64,000 nt of DNA from Progne subis subis (Eukaryota; Chordata; Aves; Passeriformes; Hirundinidae): NCBI GenBank assembly GCA_022316685.1, contig JAKJHU010000030.1, positions 5,277,058-5,341,057 on the forward strand. Direction: 5' to 3'. The translations under genes and the position numbers were made by a program. The notes below the pieces were generated by a model. It was given only the letters and a program-made list of their open reading frames with translations. It did no database searches and was not told the origin of the DNA. The stretch's first letter is position 1, and the number at the start of each line of letters is the position of its first letter. Of this stretch, positions 60,784 to 64,000 are shown in pieces.

Positions 60784-63779
60784 TTAAACCAGGAGTCCAA
60801 ATCTCATGTTTTTGCTCTCCTTTAGAAGGAAATCCTTGTGTCCTCTCAGAGGGGGCAAAAAATGAGCACCATGTCTGCAGTAAGGCAGATGCCAGCTTCC
60901 TCCCCAGCAGGCATTTCTCCCTCCTGCCCCACCAGCTCTTATTCCTACCCCACAGTCCAGCCCATCAAGGGCTGGCTCTGTGCACAGCCCAGCCCAGAGC
61001 CAGCCTGGGCAGGTCCGTGGGGACTTGTGGGGCTGCAGCAGTGTAGGAAGGAGGAAGGCAAAGAATGAAGCCACCATCCCATCCTGTGAACCATTCATGA
61101 GCCATTGGTGACTGTGCGGGCACACCACGGGCAGAACAGGCAGCACCAGAGGCTCAGCTACAGCTAAACTAAAATAAAGGAAAATTCTGTTCCTTTAACT
61201 CCCAGGAGAACCGAAATCATACTGTGTCACTGCCAGCCTCCACAGGGGAGCTCCTGCTCCCCTCCAGACAGTCCTGCTGGACCCCCAGCCCCGCAATGGG
61301 AGCTGTGAAGAGGCTGCTGGAGGAAATGCAACTTGCACCCACTCCTGGAGATACTCTACTCTCTTTCCAAACAGAAATCCCACAGATATGCAGAGGGCTG
61401 GCTGCTCCCTGAGTTACTCCTAGAGTATTTCCAGCCCCAAAACACACTCGCTGCATTTAGACAGGGGAAAGCGGATGGTGGACTCCCTACTGCTCTGTAA
61501 AAGGGCAAGCTGTGCTTCCCCTCAACACCAGCTGCACTCAGGCACGCTATTAATTAATTTTATAGGCCTTTAAAATTTGTTATGAAGCAGAAAATGGTTT
61601 TCAGGGAAAAGCAAACACACCCTGTGCTTTCTCCCCAATTAAAGCTGATGAGCTTCGCTGGCTCAGCCAAGACATAACAAAACAATGAAAACAAGGCAAA
61701 AGGTTTCCAAGTGCAAGTGGTCGAATCAACAAAAAAGTGTTTTCCCACGTAGCAGAAGAAAATAATTAAATAAAGTCTTGCTCTTCAGAGCTATAGAAGG
61801 AAATGAATGTCTAAAGAAGGAGACGTGGCAATAGTAAAATACAAACCCAGAAGCAACAGAGCATCCAGATCTAAGAGAAGGACACGTTGGCTACAAAATC
61901 AGTGGTCAGAAAACTTCTCTGCAGCAAAGACCTTTACAAGGCAATTGCCAAAAATAGCCAAACTCCATATTTTAGTACTAAACAGGTATGTTCAGAGGCA
62001 ACGGAAATTTTTCTAGTGCAGTGTCTGTACACATAAGAATAATTATTGCCTGCAGTAGCAGGAAGCTTTGTGAAAGATTTGATAAATAAAACTGCACAAA
62101 ACGAAAGCCAAAGGAAAACATCAGTGAAAAGATCCCAGTGCAAGAGACCCCAGATTATGTAACTTAATGACATGTGCAAGAGAAGAGCCAAGTTATGGGA
62201 CTGAGTGATTCAAAGTCACAAACACCCCTAAGGACAGGTCCCAGGGGTAGTGTGAAGTTTGAGGATCTTGCTGGGTCTAAGACAGGAACTGAAATATCAG
62301 CAGAGATAAGGCTGGCCTGTGCAATGTCCAGCACTGGAATAACCCAAGGCTTCCATTCAAAATTGCCAAAGCCCCAGGGAGGAAGACATTCTCACCACTG
62401 TATGCTGGGGTGTTTCACAGTCCTCCCTCTGATTTTAAACAGATGAAAACCAGAGGGAAGCCAGGAGAGCTGCAGCAGCAGAAAAGACATCATTTCCCCC
62501 ATTGCCACTGACCAGAATCACTGCTCTTACCAATGCTCAATTTCTTCCAGTGCGAAATGACAAGAAAATAGTTTCCAATTCAGGATCCAGCAAGGAATAA
62601 AGACTATAGGTGATCAGAGCCGAGGACTCAGGACAGAGCTGAAATCATCCTCTAAAAAACACAAACATTCAAGCGCTCCTGTTTTAGGCAGCTGCCTACA
62701 AAAAGCAATTGGAGTCTGCTGCAGAGCAACCCTGTATGCTTTCAGACCCGAATGCCTGAATGCCCAGGAGGGAAGGGAGCCATGTCCGAGGGGCAGCTAC
62801 AGCAACTGGGTGTTGTGAGTCTGCTCACATCCAGCACGGTGTCTTCTACAGACACGGGGAGAAAAGGACTGCAAAGGCTGATTTTGAAAAGAAGGAACTG
62901 GTGCTTTATAAATGTCATGTTTCACAGCAGCACAAGATTCCTCAGCCCCAGTGCCTTGCCTTGCCAGCCTTGGGCTGGAGCTTTGGGAGCACAGAGCGAG
63001 CAAAAGCTGCAGCTCTGCAGGAGGAACATCTTGCGCATAAAGGCCAGCTGTGAGGAAATGCAAATCCAGACAGGCTCTCTGCAGGGAAAACTAAAGAATA
63101 TTGACTTTTAAATTGATTTTTTATTATGTGGCATTCCTAGAGATGTGACTTTTATCCTAGCCCAGCAAGTTAAAGAGATTATATTTGGGTGATTCAACCA
63201 CCAAAGCCATGTGGTTCTAATACCTCCTATGCTTTTAAACATTCAGTCTTTGGTTTTTTAACAACATTTACACCAATAATACAATGTGGAAAACTCAAAG
63301 CCCTCCTCTGCCAAAGCAGACAAGCAAGCCCTATTCCTCCAGCCACAGAGGTGATGGGAGGAAGGCAGGTGAGGATGAGGAACAGGCAGATGCCAAGATG
63401 AATATCAGCAGTGCAAGTCCCAGGAGCACAGTATGGGGTTGGACATGGTTAAGTCAGGCATGGGCAGAGCTCTTTACACACCCACTTCAGATCCTGTGGG
63501 AACACTGTACCCCCCAGGTACCTGCTGGGAAAAGCTACAATCTCTGCAAGATTTGCAAATGAATGTGTGTAAACAGTCTTGGAGAGCCAACAGACTGTCC
63601 CTACACCTACAACACATAATGTCACCCGAGAGAAAATACATCTTTTTAATTAATCCTCTCCCCAGGATATTGGTCTGCACTACACAGATTCCCCTAGACC
63701 TGCATTAGTAACTGCTAATGCTTAGAGTATAATGAATAAACCCCAAGGGGCTGTTTATCTTCTTCCTTTTCTCTTTTAG
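60784..63779. other. Unassigned non-coding sequence
   Basis: Short open frames only, up to 120 codons. No recognised repeat. The last ~30 bp form a pyrimidine-rich stretch ending in TTTTAG, a good splice acceptor for the candidate exon that follows. Confidence 0.5.
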
Positions 63780-64000
63780 GGGTCATTCCTTCTTTCTATC
63801 ACCCCCAGCTATTTTTTCCCATGTATCAAATCATTTTACCATGCTGAAGTGGTTTCAGTACAGATGCTTTGCCTCCTACTGCCGTGAGCCCATCACGCTG
63901 CTCTGTGACCATAGCCACCGCAAGGAAATAAACCTCGGCAACCTTTCAGCAGAGGAGCATTTGGAAACTTTTAAAGAGCAGCAGTGCCTGTGGCAGAGCA
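63780..64000 (+). CDS. Candidate exon, possible start of a protein, cut by window end
   Basis: A strong pyrimidine tract ending CTCTTTTAG (AG at 63,778-63,779) precedes it. One frame is open from before the acceptor to the window end; the other two plus frames have stops. The first in-frame ATG is at 63,841, and from there the frame reads MLKWFQYRCFASYC, then REPITLLCDHSHRKEINLG, then NLSAEEHLETFKEQQ. Third codon positions are strongly G/C-biased after that ATG, unlike the flanking DNA, as in real avian exons. I do not recognise the protein and see no domain. If the exon begins at the acceptor, the coding start may be the ATG or may lie in an upstream exon. A retroposed fragment or chance frame remains possible. 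Confidence 0.35.

Overview
The window looks like bird nuclear DNA, most likely from a passerine. Fragments of the sauropsid CR1 LINE are scattered through it, and several end in the CR1 3' terminal octamer. There are also at least two solo LTRs of avian endogenous-retrovirus type. Base composition is moderate to AT-rich, there are long non-coding stretches, and no open reading frame is both long and recognisable. I found no bacterial operon, CRISPR array, phage, tRNA or rRNA gene. It reads as an intergenic region or a very large intron.

Layout: 1-3.2 kb is unassigned non-coding sequence ending in a purine tract. A two-part CpG island (about 3.17-3.37 kb and 3.79-4.48 kb) is the best promoter candidate. 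It carries a perfect CRE palindrome, an M-box-type E-box, a near-canonical RFX X-box and an inverted CCAAT box within about 120 bp. 4.8-8.15 kb holds three CR1 remnants in both orientations and a TTTAG-rich simple repeat. A 684-bp solo LTR with an exact 5-bp target-site duplication lies at 12.28-12.96 kb. A second solo LTR of about 1.07 kb, on the plus strand with imperfect internal repeats, lies at 26.12-27.19 kb. Further CR1 pieces lie at 31.3, 34.5 and 40.5 kb. The 34.5 kb piece is endonuclease-domain sequence that runs straight into a GGAA/GGGA microsatellite. A perfect 19-bp-stem hairpin lies at 39.45 kb. An LTR-like block on the minus strand lies at 60.43-60.78 kb. The last 221 bases look like the start of an exon (acceptor, open frame, in-frame ATG) cut by the window edge.

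One speculative way to link the landmarks is a plus-strand gene with a non-coding first exon in the 4 kb CpG island and its first coding exon at 63.78 kb. Equally possible is a minus-strand transcript leaving the island leftwards through a donor at 3,754. Neither is proven here. I saw no new multi-gene system. The points most worth checking are the terminal exon, the promoter motif cluster, the 39.45 kb hairpin and the CR1 endonuclease fragment.
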